NCBI GenBank assembly: GCA_027382625.1
Contig: JAJKFJ010022611.1
Coordinates: 62,001-126,000 of the forward strand
DNA from: Tetmemena sp. SeJ-2015
Taxonomy: Eukaryota > Ciliophora > Spirotrichea > Sporadotrichida > Oxytrichidae
DNA length: 64,000 bases
Direction of reading: 5' to 3'
Position numbers and translations under genes: made by a program. The notes beneath the pieces were generated by a model. It did no database searches. It was given only the letters and a program-made list of their open reading frames with translations, and was not told the DNA's origin. This document shows positions 36,401 to 48,100 of the stretch, in pieces. How positions within the stretch are numbered: position 1 is the first letter of the stretch; every line of letters begins with the position of its first letter.

Positions 36401-39400
36401 TGCAATTTCTACGGAGTAAGAGCCTGCTTAGGTGACCGGAGTAAGCACCTCAAATGATGGATTATATGTTACTGTGGCCTGGTAGAACCCTTTCAATAAC
36501 TACGATGATGTAACAGCATACAAGGTCGAGTTCAGAGATGCCTCTGGTAACTATCATGAGATACCAACTTATTGCGATGGCTCTCTACTCACTATAGTCA
36601 ACACTCGAACTTGCACTAACATTCCTATTACTGTGTTTAGAGACACTCCTACAATATTCAGCCTCACTTATGGAATGCTTATAGCAGCAAGGGTCAAGGC
36701 CTCACAAATTTTATATAAGCATCTTTACATAAGACAAAAATCATTATTTTTTTTAAGTATTAATTAGAAATCTAGTAATTAAGGTGGCATTGAATTTTTG
36801 CTTTCAAAATTTTATTTTAAGGCTTAGAACTCATATGGATGGTCAATTGATGGACAACCAAATACTCAGGGTGCTGTTATATAGACAGTCCCAACTTAAA
36901 TGAACACTCCTACCTATCTGCCACTACTATCCTCATAAAGTTCGATATCTCTGAGTTGGTCTGCTCTCACTACCAATGCAGCTAAGGGTGGTGATCTAGT
37001 CATCAACTCTTACAATCTTCAGTACATAGCTGGACCAGACTTCACACCCGACATTTGGAGTGATATTCAAGGCTAAGACGGATCATTAACTGATGCAATT
37101 ACAGGAGCACTCTCCACAGGCATTACTCTCGGTACTCAATACAGATTTAGAGTACGTGCAAGTAACATTCATGGATGGGGAGCCTGGAGTGCATACTTGC
37201 AAGTGCTAGCTACAGATGTTCCTGCCAAGCCTAGTGCAGTTCAAACTCAGATTGATAACCTAAATGTAAAGGTCACCTGGTCAGTGCCCAGCAACGTAAA
37301 CTACGCTACAGTAACAGGTTATAAAGTCAAGATTGTGAATTCTGTTGGAGCCTACATAGAAGATACTACTTACTGTAATGGAATGGACTTCTAGATATTG
37401 GCACAACTGTACTGCACCTTGCCCATGCAGTACCTCAGAGATAGCACTGGAAGTTTCTAACTCTCTTATAACACACTTGTTACTGCTGTTGTGTCTGCCT
37501 ATAACATCAATCTATTAAATTTATGTCATCATACGAGAAATTAATTTAAAATCATTTAAATAAACAATGTCTTTTAAAATTAAGTAATTTAAGAAGTCAA
37601 TAAAATTTTCAAATTAAGGTTCTAAAAAAGACTCCCAAATATCTTTAATTTTAAGATAACCTTGCAATTTTTACACAAAAAATTTAATCTTGAATATATC
37701 TTATTAAAAAGTGTAATGGTATTGTTTATCGATTTACTGTGAATGGCTATGGTGCGTTCTCAGATCCTAATTTATCAGGTGCAGTTATTTAAACTGAGCC
37801 AGTGCAAATGGCAATAGTAACTAAAGGCTCTTTGACAAGTTAATCTCAAATCTAAGTGGCTTGGACAGCCTTGAGCACTGCTCCTCAGAATGGCGGTTCA
37901 GTAGTGCTCTCATATAATCTTGTCTATGACTCAGGCACACTAGGATTATCTTGGACACCTCTCATCGGACTGACTGCAAACTACCTGTCAACTTCTTATA
38001 TTGCTTCAACAGGCATAGTGCCAGGCAGCAGCTATCAATTTAAGGTGAGAGCTTTGAATAAGTGGGGATGGGGAGCCTACTCAGATCCCTTCACTGTTCA
38101 GGCGTCAGCAGTGCCAGCGTAGCCTGACGCTCCTCAGACTTCAGTCTCAAGTATTAATGGAAACTTAGTCATTACGTGGAATCCTCCTAACAGCAGAAAC
38201 AATGCTATTGACAAGTACTTCATTGAAATTAGAAACAAGCTAACTACAAATTGGTATTAAGACTCCACTGACTGCAATGGAGCAGACTCAACAGTCATTA
38301 TTCTTTAAGTATTCTCAATTTTAAATTGTTTGGAGTACTAAATAATTAAGCAATAGCAATTTGAGGTGTGAGATTCCTATGAGCACCCTACTAGCAATAC
38401 CATACAATTTAGCCTTATCGGGTCTAATTGTGGTAAGAGTAAGCGCTCATAATGCAAACGGATGGAGCTCCACCTCAAGTTAAAATACATTTGGAGCGAC
38501 TGTTAAGACAATACCTGCACAGATGACAGCTCCTTCTCGAGGCTCGGAGACATCTGAATAGTAAATTCAGATCACTTGGTCGGCACTCACAACTACAGTT
38601 TAAACTGGAGACTCGGCTATTCAAAATTTAAAAACCAAAGCATAAATCTAATTAAATCAATATCATATTGAATATTCTCTCGTATATGCTAGAGTGGGAC
38701 TAGGGTTCAAGTCAGTGGCAGGTACTAGTAGGGTTCCCTAGTAACTCACTCCTTCTCTCTTACATAGTCTCAACATAAGTAACTGCAGGCTCCTCTTATG
38801 TGTTCAGAGTAACTGCTAAAAACATATATGGCTTCGGCCCAGTTTCCTCTCTGACTACAATTGATGCAAGTGATGTCCCAGAGCAGCCTGATCCGGTCAC
38901 AACTGTCAACTAAGGCGATCAGATTGAAGCGACTTGGAATGCCCCAGACTCAAACAGTGATGACATCTTTGCCTATCAAATTCAATTCCTGACTTCTGAT
39001 GGCAGCACTTTCCTTGAAACATCAGCATGTAATGGCTATACATCTCCAGCAAAGGATAATCGAGTCTGCCTAATTGATATGGACATATTTACTGACGCTT
39101 CGACTTACGCATTAACTCAAAATGATTACGTTGTAGGGAGGGTAAGAGCTTAGAACGCAATTGGATACTCGGACTGGTCTTAAATTTCAGCATCTCTCTC
39201 AGGAGCCTTCATTAAGACTTTGCCATCTTAAGTATCAGCACCTTATCTTGGCACAGATATATCTCTCACTCAACTGGAGGTGTTATGGGATGAATTAAGT
39301 GGAGACTCAACTGGCTCAGACGATATCGACTCCTACTAGGTTGATTATGACGCAGGTTCAAATGGTTTGACTTGGACTGAAGCTCGCTGGCTAGGATGGA

Positions 39401-42135
39401 AGCTACTCTCTTGACACTGAGATCACAGTGAAGTTACTCTCTGCCAACATCAATTATACTCTAATTAAATAATTAAGAGTTGCTAGATTAACCAATGTAA
39501 TTTAAATAACTTAACTTTAATATCTATAAAAGTTGTAATAGAATTAAAGTAGTGATGGATTAAAAAATTAATTTGCAATACTAATTCCGAGTTAGAGCTC
39601 ATAACGTGATGGGTTGGGGGCCTTACTCAACTGTAGTCACCTTCACGACTTATGATTATCCAGCAGCTCCTATCAATGTCAATTCTCAACTCATAGGCAT
39701 GAATCAACTAAATATTACTCACTAAAATATTAGCTAAATGATTTGTATCCTTTAAAAATCAATCAATATATAGTTAATGAACGTAAGAATAGGATGGACA
39801 GCAGGTAGTCCAAACTACAGAGCCATTGATGGTTACAAGATTATGATCCTTAACATCAACACTGGAAATGAGTTTGAAGATACACTCTATTTATTTTTAT
39901 TGCAACGGCTCGCAAGCATTGATAGTGTCTCAGCTCTATTGTGATATCCCCTTAACAAGACTTAGACTCACTCCTTACTAGCTACAGTATAGCCAACCAG
40001 TCACAGCCAGAGTGCAAGCACACAATCTCAGAGGCTGGGGAAGCTTTTCTGTATATTCTTCAACTAATCTAGCTTTGCCAACAGAACCTTTCAAGATGGC
40101 CTCCCCCACTCGAGATTCAGCCACTAACTCACTACACTTGGTAGTCGACTGGACTGCTCTTGACTCAACTAACAATGGAGGAGCGGCTGTCACTTCTTAC
40201 AATCTGATGTGGGATGCAGGCAGCTCTGGAGTTTCTTGGTTCAATCTGATAGGTGCAGACTCATAAGGTCCTTTCACCTTGACTCAATTTATAGCATCCA
40301 CTGGAATAGTAATGGGCTAAGACTATTAGTTCAAGGTGAGAGCTCAAAATATGTGGGGCTGGGGACCCTTCTCAGATCCCTCTACTATAAGAGCAAGTGA
40401 ACCTCCAGCCAAGATGACAGCACCTGTGACCTCAATCGACTCAGCGACGGGAGGTGTGCGCATCAGCTGGGCTCAACCAAACAACATGGGCAACGCCATT
40501 ACCAAGTACTTCATAGAAATTTAGAACTTGCTGCAGTCAAGTTGGATAAGCTCAAGCTCATGTAACGGTGCGAACACTAACATCTTCCAAAATAGATACT
40601 GCATCATACCAATGAGTGAGTTCTTAGTTGCACCTTACTATCTCACCTTTGGAACGATTATTAAAGTGAGAGTCTCTGCTTATAACGTGGTTGGGTATGG
40701 CCTCCCTTCTGATCCAAATACTGTTGGTGCTACAATTAAGACTGTTCCAAACAAAATGGCAACTCCTACTAGGGGATCAGCCACAACCACGAATAAGATT
40801 CAAGTGAACTGGGCGGCTGTAGTGTACCCTGACGATGGTGACTCTACTATCTTGTCATACAGACTTGTGTGGGATGCAGGCACTGGAACAGCTCAGCAAG
40901 ACTTGATAGGTGCAGCTGCTTCCTTCACCAATCTAACATACACCATAAGTTCTGCTATAAGCGTGGGAGTTGACTACACCTTTAAGATTAGCGCTAGAAA
41001 TATTTACGGGTGGAGTACCTTTAGCGATGATGCAGTCATCACTGCTTCAGACATACCTGCACAACCTATCATAGTCACAACTTCCAGATTGAATTTCTTT
41101 TTATTTCTATAATTATTTATTCAACTTATTACGATACGGTGGATCCTCTGAAATTAGTGATTGATTTTACCACTCCTAGCTCTAATGGAGCAACTATTCA
41201 AAAGTACGATATACTCATAGCAGACTCAACTGGAACCACTTTCAATATTACTCAAATTATTAGAAGGGAAATCATTTATAAAAAATCAACTAAAAATAGG
41301 CCAAAATATGGTAGAGTCTCTATTTAAGTGATAAAGATATATTTAAACATGCAAAGCTCTGCTAAAGAGATGAATTAAAAATTAATTATTTTTTCCAATT
41401 TTGGGATAAGTGAAGTCTTAAGCTAAACTTATCCTTCTAAATGCTTTGTTGTTTATAGATTTATATCGAGTGCAAAATTTTGAGGTTCCGATTCCGAGCA
41501 TTACTCTCCTTCTAAATTAAAAAATAAAAGGTTATAACTATCTATTTGTAAAAATTTAATTAAAAATACTTTTAGAATTTTTTATAACTTTAAACTTTTC
41601 TTTGTAGATGATTCTTTCTTTTTTAAAATAAAAAATAGTTTTAATTTATTTTTTATGATAACGAGCTAACAGACTGTTCTGGCTCCGACACTCTTGTCAT
41701 AATCAAATACATTCTGCAAGATTCCTATACTTATTTTTTTTAATTTAATCATTCATAATATAAACTTTGGAGTTTTTATTCTGTGCTTATAACTTATAGA
41801 GAGGAAAATATTTTGATAACTTTAAACTTCAATTGCATAAAAATAAACTTTAATTTAAAATTAAAAAATAAAATTCCAATAAGTTCGCTTCGATTGGCTC
41901 CGTTCAACTTAGTATATGGTCAATTAGTTATTGTGAAGATAGCTGCATACAATTCAAACGGATGGGGACTATACAGTCAAGTCAACTTCGATGGAGCTAC
42001 TGTGAGAACTGAACCTGGTCTGGTTCCTTCATTCAGCTACGATCCCACTCAGAGTAGCTTGACCACTCTGATGCTAACTTGGACAGAACCTAGTGGCGAT
42101 CTCACTGGTGGATCAGCCATAATTTCGTACCTTAT
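24434..42135 (+). CDS. Giant FN3-repeat protein, block B (two-module super-repeat)
   Basis: FN3 modules alternate between two types with a period of about 200 residues. Type 1 carries a C-D/N-G motif (as in EDTTYCDGT) and then a YC-x-IPMS-x-L motif, ending GWG-S-x-x-N-x-x-GA-x-I-x-TEP. Type 2 starts PTRGS, has GGS-x-ITSYNLQWD-x-G and ends YQFKVRA-x-N-x-x-GWG-x-FSD. The paired Cys in type 1 is nearly constant, so a disulfide or metal pair is possible. The block starts in mid-module at 24.43 kb and stops in mid-module at GGSAIISY near 42.13 kb. It holds many IESs and one retrotransposon. A single extra T at 34036 also breaks the frame within SY-NLQWDAG, with no IES solution found. Confidence 0.8.
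25085..25111. other. 23-bp IES with GATG pointer
   Basis: GATG lies at 25085-25088 and 25108-25111. Excision gives NIFILSMDGNYYNTTACSG, a normal type 1 module. Confidence 0.8.
25169..25594. other. IES with ATT pointer, 423 bp
   Basis: ATT lies at 25169-25171 and 25592-25594. Excision joins ATIVSQH to YCNVQMSVFLSLPF in frame, restoring the YC-x-x-x-MS motif. Nothing else was recognised in the insert. Confidence 0.7.
25780..25947. other. IES with TTAAAT pointer, 162 bp
   Basis: TTAAAT lies at 25780-25785 and 25942-25947. Excision joins PTMVSL to NSIAVSMPAIVG in frame. The insert is almost pure A/T. Confidence 0.8.
26236..26331 (+). repeat. Left copy of 96-bp target-site duplication
   Basis: Begins ATAGTTAATGATG and ends GATGACCAA. 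It matches 27937-28032 at 94 of 96 positions; both differences are C/T at third codon positions. It codes for half of a type 1 FN3 module (NDVYVRIDWTAPYNGGTPIT). Confidence 0.9.
26355..27821 (+). CDS. Retrotransposon reverse transcriptase, C-terminal part
   Basis: About 488 codons open to TGA at 27819-27821 when TAA and TAG are Gln; several such codons occur. The first stretch is acidic. Then come GVPQGAKMSPKLFNIYVD (RT motif with G-x-PQG) and LYADDHVILF (catalytic YADD), followed by a thumb-like region with HYKYLGTTM. A C-terminal cysteine cluster reads CYCGIKCKKHDMEDLC. The N-terminal RT finger motifs are missing, so the start is not a native one and the enzyme is probably inactive. The intact frame suggests a recent insertion or one kept from decay. 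It uses the ciliate code, so it is resident and not a contaminant. Confidence 0.8.
27841..27905 (+). other. Stem-loops in the retrotransposon 3' region
   Basis: 27841-27858 is a near-perfect palindrome (GGGAGGTCATGACTTCCC). 27876-27905 can pair ACGCA with TGCGT and AGACG with CGTCT around a small loop. They lie between the RT stop and the TTA-rich tail, where many LINEs hold the RNA structure bound by their own RT. That role is inferred. Confidence 0.6.
27937..28032 (+). repeat. Right copy of 96-bp target-site duplication
   Basis: Second copy of the duplication described at 26236-26331. The reading frame of block B continues directly from it into GDFITETQYCDGTSL. Confidence 0.9.
28919..28953. 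other. 32-bp IES with TCT pointer
   Basis: TCT lies at 28919-28921 and 28951-28953. Excision gives CDGTDATINSCLVPMSIL in frame. Confidence 0.75.
29544..29600. other. 54-bp IES with ATA pointer, frame-neutral
   Basis: ATA lies at 29544-29546 and 29598-29600. Excision gives SYRVQILALDGTYKNVSTC. The insert has no stop and is a multiple of 3, but its 18 residues would split a module strand. Confidence 0.65.
30656..30686. other. 25-bp IES with ACTTAC pointer
   Basis: ACTTAC lies at 30656-30661 and 30681-30686. Excision gives TTYTLTSYIISALPSGASYN in frame. Confidence 0.75.
31063..31194. other. IES with AAAGTT pointer, 126 bp
   Basis: AAAGTT lies at 31063-31068 and 31189-31194. Excision joins DLVQAKV to LAKNANGWNTVSS. 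Confidence 0.85.
31414..31434. other. 18-bp IES with GCC pointer, frame-neutral
   Basis: GCC lies at 31414-31416 and 31432-31434. Excision changes NGASIIFQATWYDL to NGATWYDL, the usual type 2 spacing. Confidence 0.65.
31704..31764. other. 58-bp IES with GAT pointer
   Basis: GAT lies at 31704-31706 and 31762-31764. Excision gives LIKAYKIKTKAGAYVEDTTN. Confidence 0.75.
31808..31857. other. 47-bp IES with AAT pointer
   Basis: AAT lies at 31808-31810 and 31855-31857. Excision gives EDTTNCNGANPTIISQQYCD, a canonical type 1 module. Confidence 0.8.
31949..32502. other. IES with 9-bp pointer TAGTTCAAG, 545 bp
   Basis: TAGTTCAAG lies at 31949-31957 and 32494-32502. Together with the next IES it rejoins YNDLVQ to AVAQAQNDIGW. 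The largest pointer-resolved IES in the window. Some of its interior (about 32100-32300) is less AT-rich than most inserts, but no gene was recognised. Confidence 0.75.
32502..32530. other. 25-bp IES with GCAG pointer, next to a 12-bp MDS
   Basis: GCAG lies at 32502-32505 and 32527-32530. The coding segment between this IES and the preceding one is only TAGTTCAAGCAG, nearly all of it pointer. Confidence 0.65.
34520..34566. other. 42-bp IES with TTAAA pointer
   Basis: TTAAA lies at 34520-34524 and 34562-34566. Excision gives QTENDNLNGWGDTSEP and removes an in-frame TGA. Confidence 0.7.
34826..34833. other. 5-bp micro-IES candidate, ACA pointer
   Basis: ACACGACA; removing 5 bp gives PALSFITTQVLTPGSTYSF in frame. 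Left in place, the rest of the module is lost to a frameshift. Confidence 0.6.
36096..36118. other. 16-bp IES with TTAAAAT pointer
   Basis: TTAAAAT lies at 36096-36102 and 36112-36118. Excision gives VVPVKMVSPSRGTDTTISQI in frame. Confidence 0.8.
36696..36823. other. IES with AAGGC pointer, 123 bp
   Basis: AAGGC lies at 36696-36700 and 36819-36823. Excision joins AARVKA to QNSYGWSIDG. Confidence 0.8.
37509..37744. other. IES with AAT pointer, 233 bp
   Basis: AAT lies at 37509-37511 and 37742-37744. Excision joins VVSAYNIN to GYGAFSDPNLSG. Confidence 0.7.
38619..38676. other. 55-bp IES with ATT pointer
   Basis: ATT lies at 38619-38621 and 38674-38676. Excision gives TGDSAILSYMLEWDQGSS, a normal type 2 strand. 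Confidence 0.75.
39382..39388. other. 4-bp micro-IES candidate, GCT pointer
   Basis: GCTCGCT; removing 4 bp gives LTWTEAGQDGSYSLDTEITV in frame. Left in place, the frame meets TGA. Confidence 0.6.
39888..39901. other. 10-bp IES with TATT pointer
   Basis: TATT lies at 39888-39891 and 39898-39901. Excision gives FEDTLYCNGSQALIVSQLYC, a canonical type 1 module. Confidence 0.75.
41256..41881. other. Two long IESs around a short MDS of about 65 bp
   Basis: Two AT-rich inserts flank a short coding piece near 41665-41729 that reads TDCSGSDTLVII and then, one base out of frame, TFCKIPI. The second insert is bounded by ATA at 41727-41729 and 41879-41881 and joins KIPI to SSLRLAPFNLVYGQ. The left boundary of the first insert, and one extra base inside the short piece, are not resolved. 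Confidence 0.55.
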
Positions 42136-42176
42136 CTTGAAATTCATAGCTTGAAGTAATGAAATTGAAAATAAGG
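42130..42176. repeat. Imperfect palindrome at the junction of blocks B and C
   Basis: CCTTATCTTGAAATTCAT on the left pairs, with a few mismatches and one offset, with ATGAAATTGAAAATAAGG on the right, around about 11 bases. Plus-strand coding ends on one side and minus-strand coding ends on the other, so two 3'-directed segments abut here. Confidence 0.7.
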
Positions 42177-45100
42177 GAGTTGCCATCGTCTCTAAAGATC
42201 GAATAGCTAGTAATTGGACATCCTCCATCGTCCAGAGGCTCAAGCCAGAACAATTCAACTGAGGTTGTATTAACTACGCCTCTGAAAGGACTGCTGATGC
42301 CACTTGGGTTCACGCAAGAATAAACTGTTGCAGAATCAGATTATGGACTCAATCCAACTGCATTCTCAGCAACAACGTAGAATCTGTAAGGCATGCCAGT
42401 TTGCAAGTTGCTTACTGTAGTTTAGAGCACAGTCTGTTTTCCTTTACCATTATAGATTAGGTTAAAGTTGCCGTTTGATCCATCGTCCATGTATAAGTAG
42501 TATCCAGTGATGCTACCAGCAGGTAATTGAGTATTCGCACTAGCTGCCCATGATATGATAGCTGAAGTTCTAGATGTGAACGAATCCTAGAAGACTTAAA
42601 CTGGGGTAGCTGGCTTTAGTGGACTATTGGCAATAGGAACCAGAGTGATGCCACTAAAGTCAGAGTCATCGATTATGTTGGTCGCTAGGAACTTGAATTG
42701 ATAATACAGTCCAGCTGTCATTCCTTCTCCTGCTATTGAGAAAGTAGCTGAGTACCCATTAGTACTCCAAGTATAAGAAGTTGTGAGAACTTGCTGGAAA
42801 GCAGAGCCATCAGTTCCTAAGTTTCGCCACAGCTCATAGTTAGTCACTGGACTTCCTCCGTTGTCTGTAGTAGGATACAAAGTCAAGGAGAGTGATGTTG
42901 ATGTTATGGAAACTGCTTTGGGCGCTGGAGGAGCTGAGGGGTTTGTTGCTGCTAGCACATAGAGCTCATCTGAGAATGGGCCTGAGCCATAGCAGTTGAT
43001 AGCTCTGTATCTGAAACGGTAAGTTAAACTTCTAGTCAAGGAAGTAACAGTTTAAAATTAATACAGTTAATGAGGGCATCAAGAAGGGAGAAGTTAGTCC
43101 AGCTAATGAGGTAAAGTATCCTCCCTATCCATCATCCATTTATATCTCAAATGATTTGATGGTGCATCCTCCGTTTGAACTGGCTGGGAAACTTGCAATG
43201 CTTATGGTTATCTAAGTGTCATTGCTATAGGCCAAGTCCTTTGTTGGTGTGGGAGGCTTAAGTGGAAGGTCTGCAAGTCTTGCTCCTAAAATAGGACTCT
43301 CCAAGTATCCAGCTGAATTGTAAGCTCTCACTTTTACTCTATAAACGTTGCCTACAACCAAAGGAGATAGCCTTGTGATGATGAGTTGACTTAGAGAGGG
43401 AAGACTTCTCACACTGATATCATTGTCTACATTGGCTTCTACGAAGGAACCTCCTGCTCCATCGTCCACAAAGACTGCATATCCAGTTATAGGACAGCCT
43501 CCATTATCCTTTGGCTCATTCCACTGGACTGTGATTGATGATTAAGAGGATGTTACTCTCGAGGGTCGAGACCAGCCTGCAGGGACATTACATGGCGGGA
43601 ATGAAGAAATCGAGGAGTTTGCAGAAGCTCTATTGAAGTTGAAAGACCTGACTTGGAATCTATAGGGAAGAGCTTTCGTCAGACCAGTCACTAGATAATG
43701 ATCTATGTTTGGTGAGATGTTTACTGAGCTATAGATCATCTTGAATCTTCCTCCATATCCATCATCCATGAATAGTTGATAGCCTGTGATCTCACCGCCA
43801 ACTCCTGTCCCGTCATCAACCAAATCCCATTGAACATAGAGACTTGTATTGCTCTTGAAATTAAAAATAAGCTGCTTAGAGTGTAAATGACAGTAGGGGA
43901 GTCTGGGATGTCTGGTGGGTCATTTGGACTCGCGTACAAGATCTCGCTATAGTCAGAATCACCCTTGTCATTTGAGCATCTAAAGCGAATCTGATAGATT
44001 AGACCAGTTGTAAGAGTTGGCATTTTAGTTGTATCAAAAGTGTAGTCCATTACAGCTGCTGATTAGTCGTAAGTGGGTGCATCCGAGAAAATACTTCCAT
44101 CAGTACCAGTGTTTATTTATAGCTCATGAGTGGTGATATGGTTCCCACCATCGTCAGGGCAAGTTTGCAGTTAAACTCTGATTGAAGTATCTGAAGCTGA
44201 GACAAGAACTGGCTCCGCAGGCTAGATTGGTACCACTGCTACTAGAGAAGTAAGAACAGGAGACCATGATGAAGAGTAGCCATAGATGTTCTTGGCCTCT
44301 GTATCTGAACTTGTAACTCTATCCTCTTGTTAGGTTGTATGCTGTATAGCTTGTGAGCAGAGTGTCTGGCATCATCTAATCATTTATAGAACCTCCGAAC
44401 ACATCATGATAGTTATCTGATCCAGTTCCATCATCCATTTGTAGGTTATAGCTAAGGATAGTTGAGCCACCTGTTTGAACAGTAGTAGTTAAGGCAGCTA
44501 TTGAAACAGAGATGGAGGAGTTAGTCACCTAGACTTCAGTTGGTGCTGAAGAAGGTGTTATAGGGATAGCTGCTAGAATATAACTAGCTGTATTCGAATC
44601 AATACTTCCAACTAGATTGTAAGCCTTTACAAGGTAAGCAAAGGTTCTACCTGTTGCTGCAGTATTTGGAGCTGGGAAAGTAGGGTAGAAGTTTACTTGA
44701 GTTGTAAAGAGAGTTGGTTTGTTCCTGATATTAGTATCGCTATCTTGATTGACTTCTACGAAAGTAGTTCCTCCTAAGCCATTGTTGCGATGGACTGAGT
44801 AGCCAGTGATTAGGCAGCCACCATTGTCAGCAGGGGAAGTCCAAGCTATAATAAAGTGTGTAAAACTAGTTGTAAGGTTGAAGCATCAGAAGTCACTCTT
44901 GTGGGTGCTGCCATATTAGAAGGAGCAATGCAAGCATAGGTGAGAACTTCACTTGATAAGGGTCCTTCTCCGTTGTAGTTGATGGCTGATACTTTGAACC
45001 TGTACATTTGCCCAGTAGTCAGGTTCTTAGTAATAACTGAGAGGATGTTGGGAATACCATTGCCATCATAGACTTGGGTGAAAGAAGCAGTTGGACCTTA

Positions 45101-48100
45101 TGCCATGTAGAGTCTGTATCCTCTTATCAAACCACCATCTCCGAGTCCATTAGCAACTGCTGTCCAAGATATCTATATTTGAGTCTTGGTCGTACCAGAG
45201 TCTATTCTTATGGGTGTTGCAGGAATGGCAGGCACTGCATTTAGAGAGACTTATAGAGAGTTGGAATAGTCACCATAGTCGATAGCATTTTAAGCTCTTA
45301 GTTTGATCTTATAAATTCTTCCTGTTGTCAGGCTATTTGCTGTCTTATCTATGCTGTGGATAGAAGTTTGACTCATTAACATTTAATCAATATGATCATC
45401 TTAGGTTTATAAAGTTTGACTATAGCCAACTACAGGAGTGTAAACTAATCCATCTAGTCCATCATTATTCAAAATGAGGAATGATTCAATTCTATGAATG
45501 ATAAAATTGGTCTTTTTATAATCTCAAGTGAGTAGAGGATGATGGGAGTTCCTCCATTGTTGATATTCAAGTCGAGAGCTACTTTGATATAGGAATCTGT
45601 TGCTTCAACGAATACTGGAGGTAGAGGCTTGGCTGGGACTTGTGCTGCAAGAGCATAAGTGACATCTGAATATGCAGACCAACCATACTTATTGTAAGCC
45701 TTGTACCTGAGTCTGTAAGTAGTTCCTCTAGTTATACCTTGAGAGATGGTTATGTCTGTAGCCATTTGATAGATGCCGGGAACTGCTCCACCTAGCGATC
45801 TGTAAGGACCTCCTGCTCCATCATCTATCTCCAGAGAGTAAGAGAGGATAGGTGAGCCTCCTGTTTGGTCAAGCAGAGGATCAGAAGATGATACTAAAGG
45901 AGTGATAGTGACGCGAAGTCTTGTTCCTGAAGAAGAGGCAATGACCAGAGTGGGCTTAGTTTGAGGTTTATTTGGAACGCTTGCAAGTGTTATAAGAGCA
46001 GGATCTGAATCTATTGAACCTTCAACAGTGAAGACTGTTACCTTAATTCTGTAATCCAATCCTGGAGTAAGTGGAGTGAGAGTATTTATAGCGAGCTAGT
46101 TAAGGCCAGGCTACTCTCTTACGTTGGGATCATTTAATTAGTTGACTTCATAGAAGGATCCTGCTGCTCCATCATCTGCAAACACTCAACCTCTTTTACA
46201 GATTTTATATGCAAGGTTAATTTATTCTATCATGAACTAATTATAATTAAGAATCGTTCTCTTTTATAACAGAACACTATTAGTTTTATTTTAAGCAAAA
46301 AAATTAAAAGGTTAAGAAAATCCTTAAAATGCTTTAATTATTTTCATTTAATTTATAATTCCGAATTCATATTTAAAATTTGAATCCTATAGTGATCCTT
46401 TTGGGGGTTAAACTGCATAGCCAATTAGATTGAATCATATTATTTTTGTAATAAAGGGAATTAATTTTGAATGATTTCACAACCACCGTTGTCTGCAGGA
46501 GGATTCCATCCTATAGTTATCTAGGTTCTGTCAGAAGTGATTCGATAAGGAGAGGCGAATCCACTTGGGAAAATGCAAGAGTAGAATGAGTATTCATTTG
46601 AGGTAGTTCCAGCTCCATTGATAGTGTAAGCAGTGACTGTGAACTTGTACTCATGAGAGGGTTAGAGCCCATTAACAGAGAAAGTAGTCTAGTCAGGCAG
46701 GGAAAGTGAAGGTCCATCGAAAGCTGTCCACACTACTCCGCTCATGCATTCTTTCACCTTCAGAACATAACCAATGATCTTTCCTCCTGGAGAAGTACCA
46801 GCAGTAGATGCACTCCAAGATACACTGATGCTGGAAGGAGTTGAGAGAGCTTCGTTCTTAGTGATTGCACTTGGAGCACCAAGGACTGCAGTTGCAGCTA
46901 CTCTTAGCTCATCAGAAACAGGGGAACTTCCAAACTCATTTATAGCATACCATCTGAATCTGTATATGCCTCCATCAACTATTCCAGATGAAACCGTAGT
47001 TATTTTTATTCGAATGTGAATTAATAAATAAACAAAGGCATTCAAAAGTCAAGGAGGATTTATTTTAAATAGTTGTGTATGTTGGGACAGAGAAAGTCTT
47101 GGCAGTACTGAATGATGGAGTAGTATCCCCTTCGTAGAGCATATCAACTATGTAACTCTGAATCTGTGATCCTCCATCATCCACAGAAGGATTAAGAGTG
47201 AGCTTGATCTGTGAACTGCTAGTGCCACTGGGATCAAGTTGCAAATCGTTAAGTTGAGAGGGAACTACTCCCACCCTCTGTGTTACGGTTGGAGACCAAT
47301 CGCTCCAGCCTTTCTCATTAAGTACTCTAAACCTGAATTTGTATTATTTGCCTTTAGTCAAGCCAGTAGCAGAGTAAGTGGTCCTCAAATTGGGATTATC
47401 TACATCTCCTCCATTCAAGTCGATCCATTGCTCTTAGTAAGCATCAGTATACTGCAAATGATAAGAGAGAATAGGACTACCTCCATCAGTTACCCCTGCT
47501 GAGTAGGTAAGTGTGATCGAGCTTATCGTCACTTAGTTTACAACTGGGGCGAGAGTAGGGGCATCTGGAATCGTTGAGAAAGTAAAGCAAACGCTTTCAC
47601 TATCGACATAGTCTCCTATAGAGTTGAACACTCTAACCTTAAACTTGATGTTTGATCTGATGAGACTGTTACTTAAAGTAGCTGAAGCCTGTCGAAGAGT
47701 GGGTATGTTTCTTATCAAGGGATCATTGTTTGAGTTTACTTCTATTGTGGGAACTCCTGTCACACCATCATCTCTGAATACAGCATAGCCAGTTATTGGA
47801 CATCCTCCTGAGACAAGTGGAGCTTGCCAAGCTATTAGTCATAGAGGTAGTTGTACTAGAGACAAATACGGGAGGTCCGAAAGCTGAAGGAGGATTACAA
47901 GTCCAGAACGTAGCGATGTCTGAGAGCGGCCCAAACTGATTGAAGCTCTCTGCTTGTATTCTGAACCTATAAGGCAGAGATGTAGTTAGGTTGTTGACAA
48001 TATTAACTTGCTTTAAATAATTTCACATTTCTTATGGTTCATGGTAAATGTAGTTGCTAAAAGTGGCCACGTTTTGTCCGTAGAAAATCTTAGAAATATC

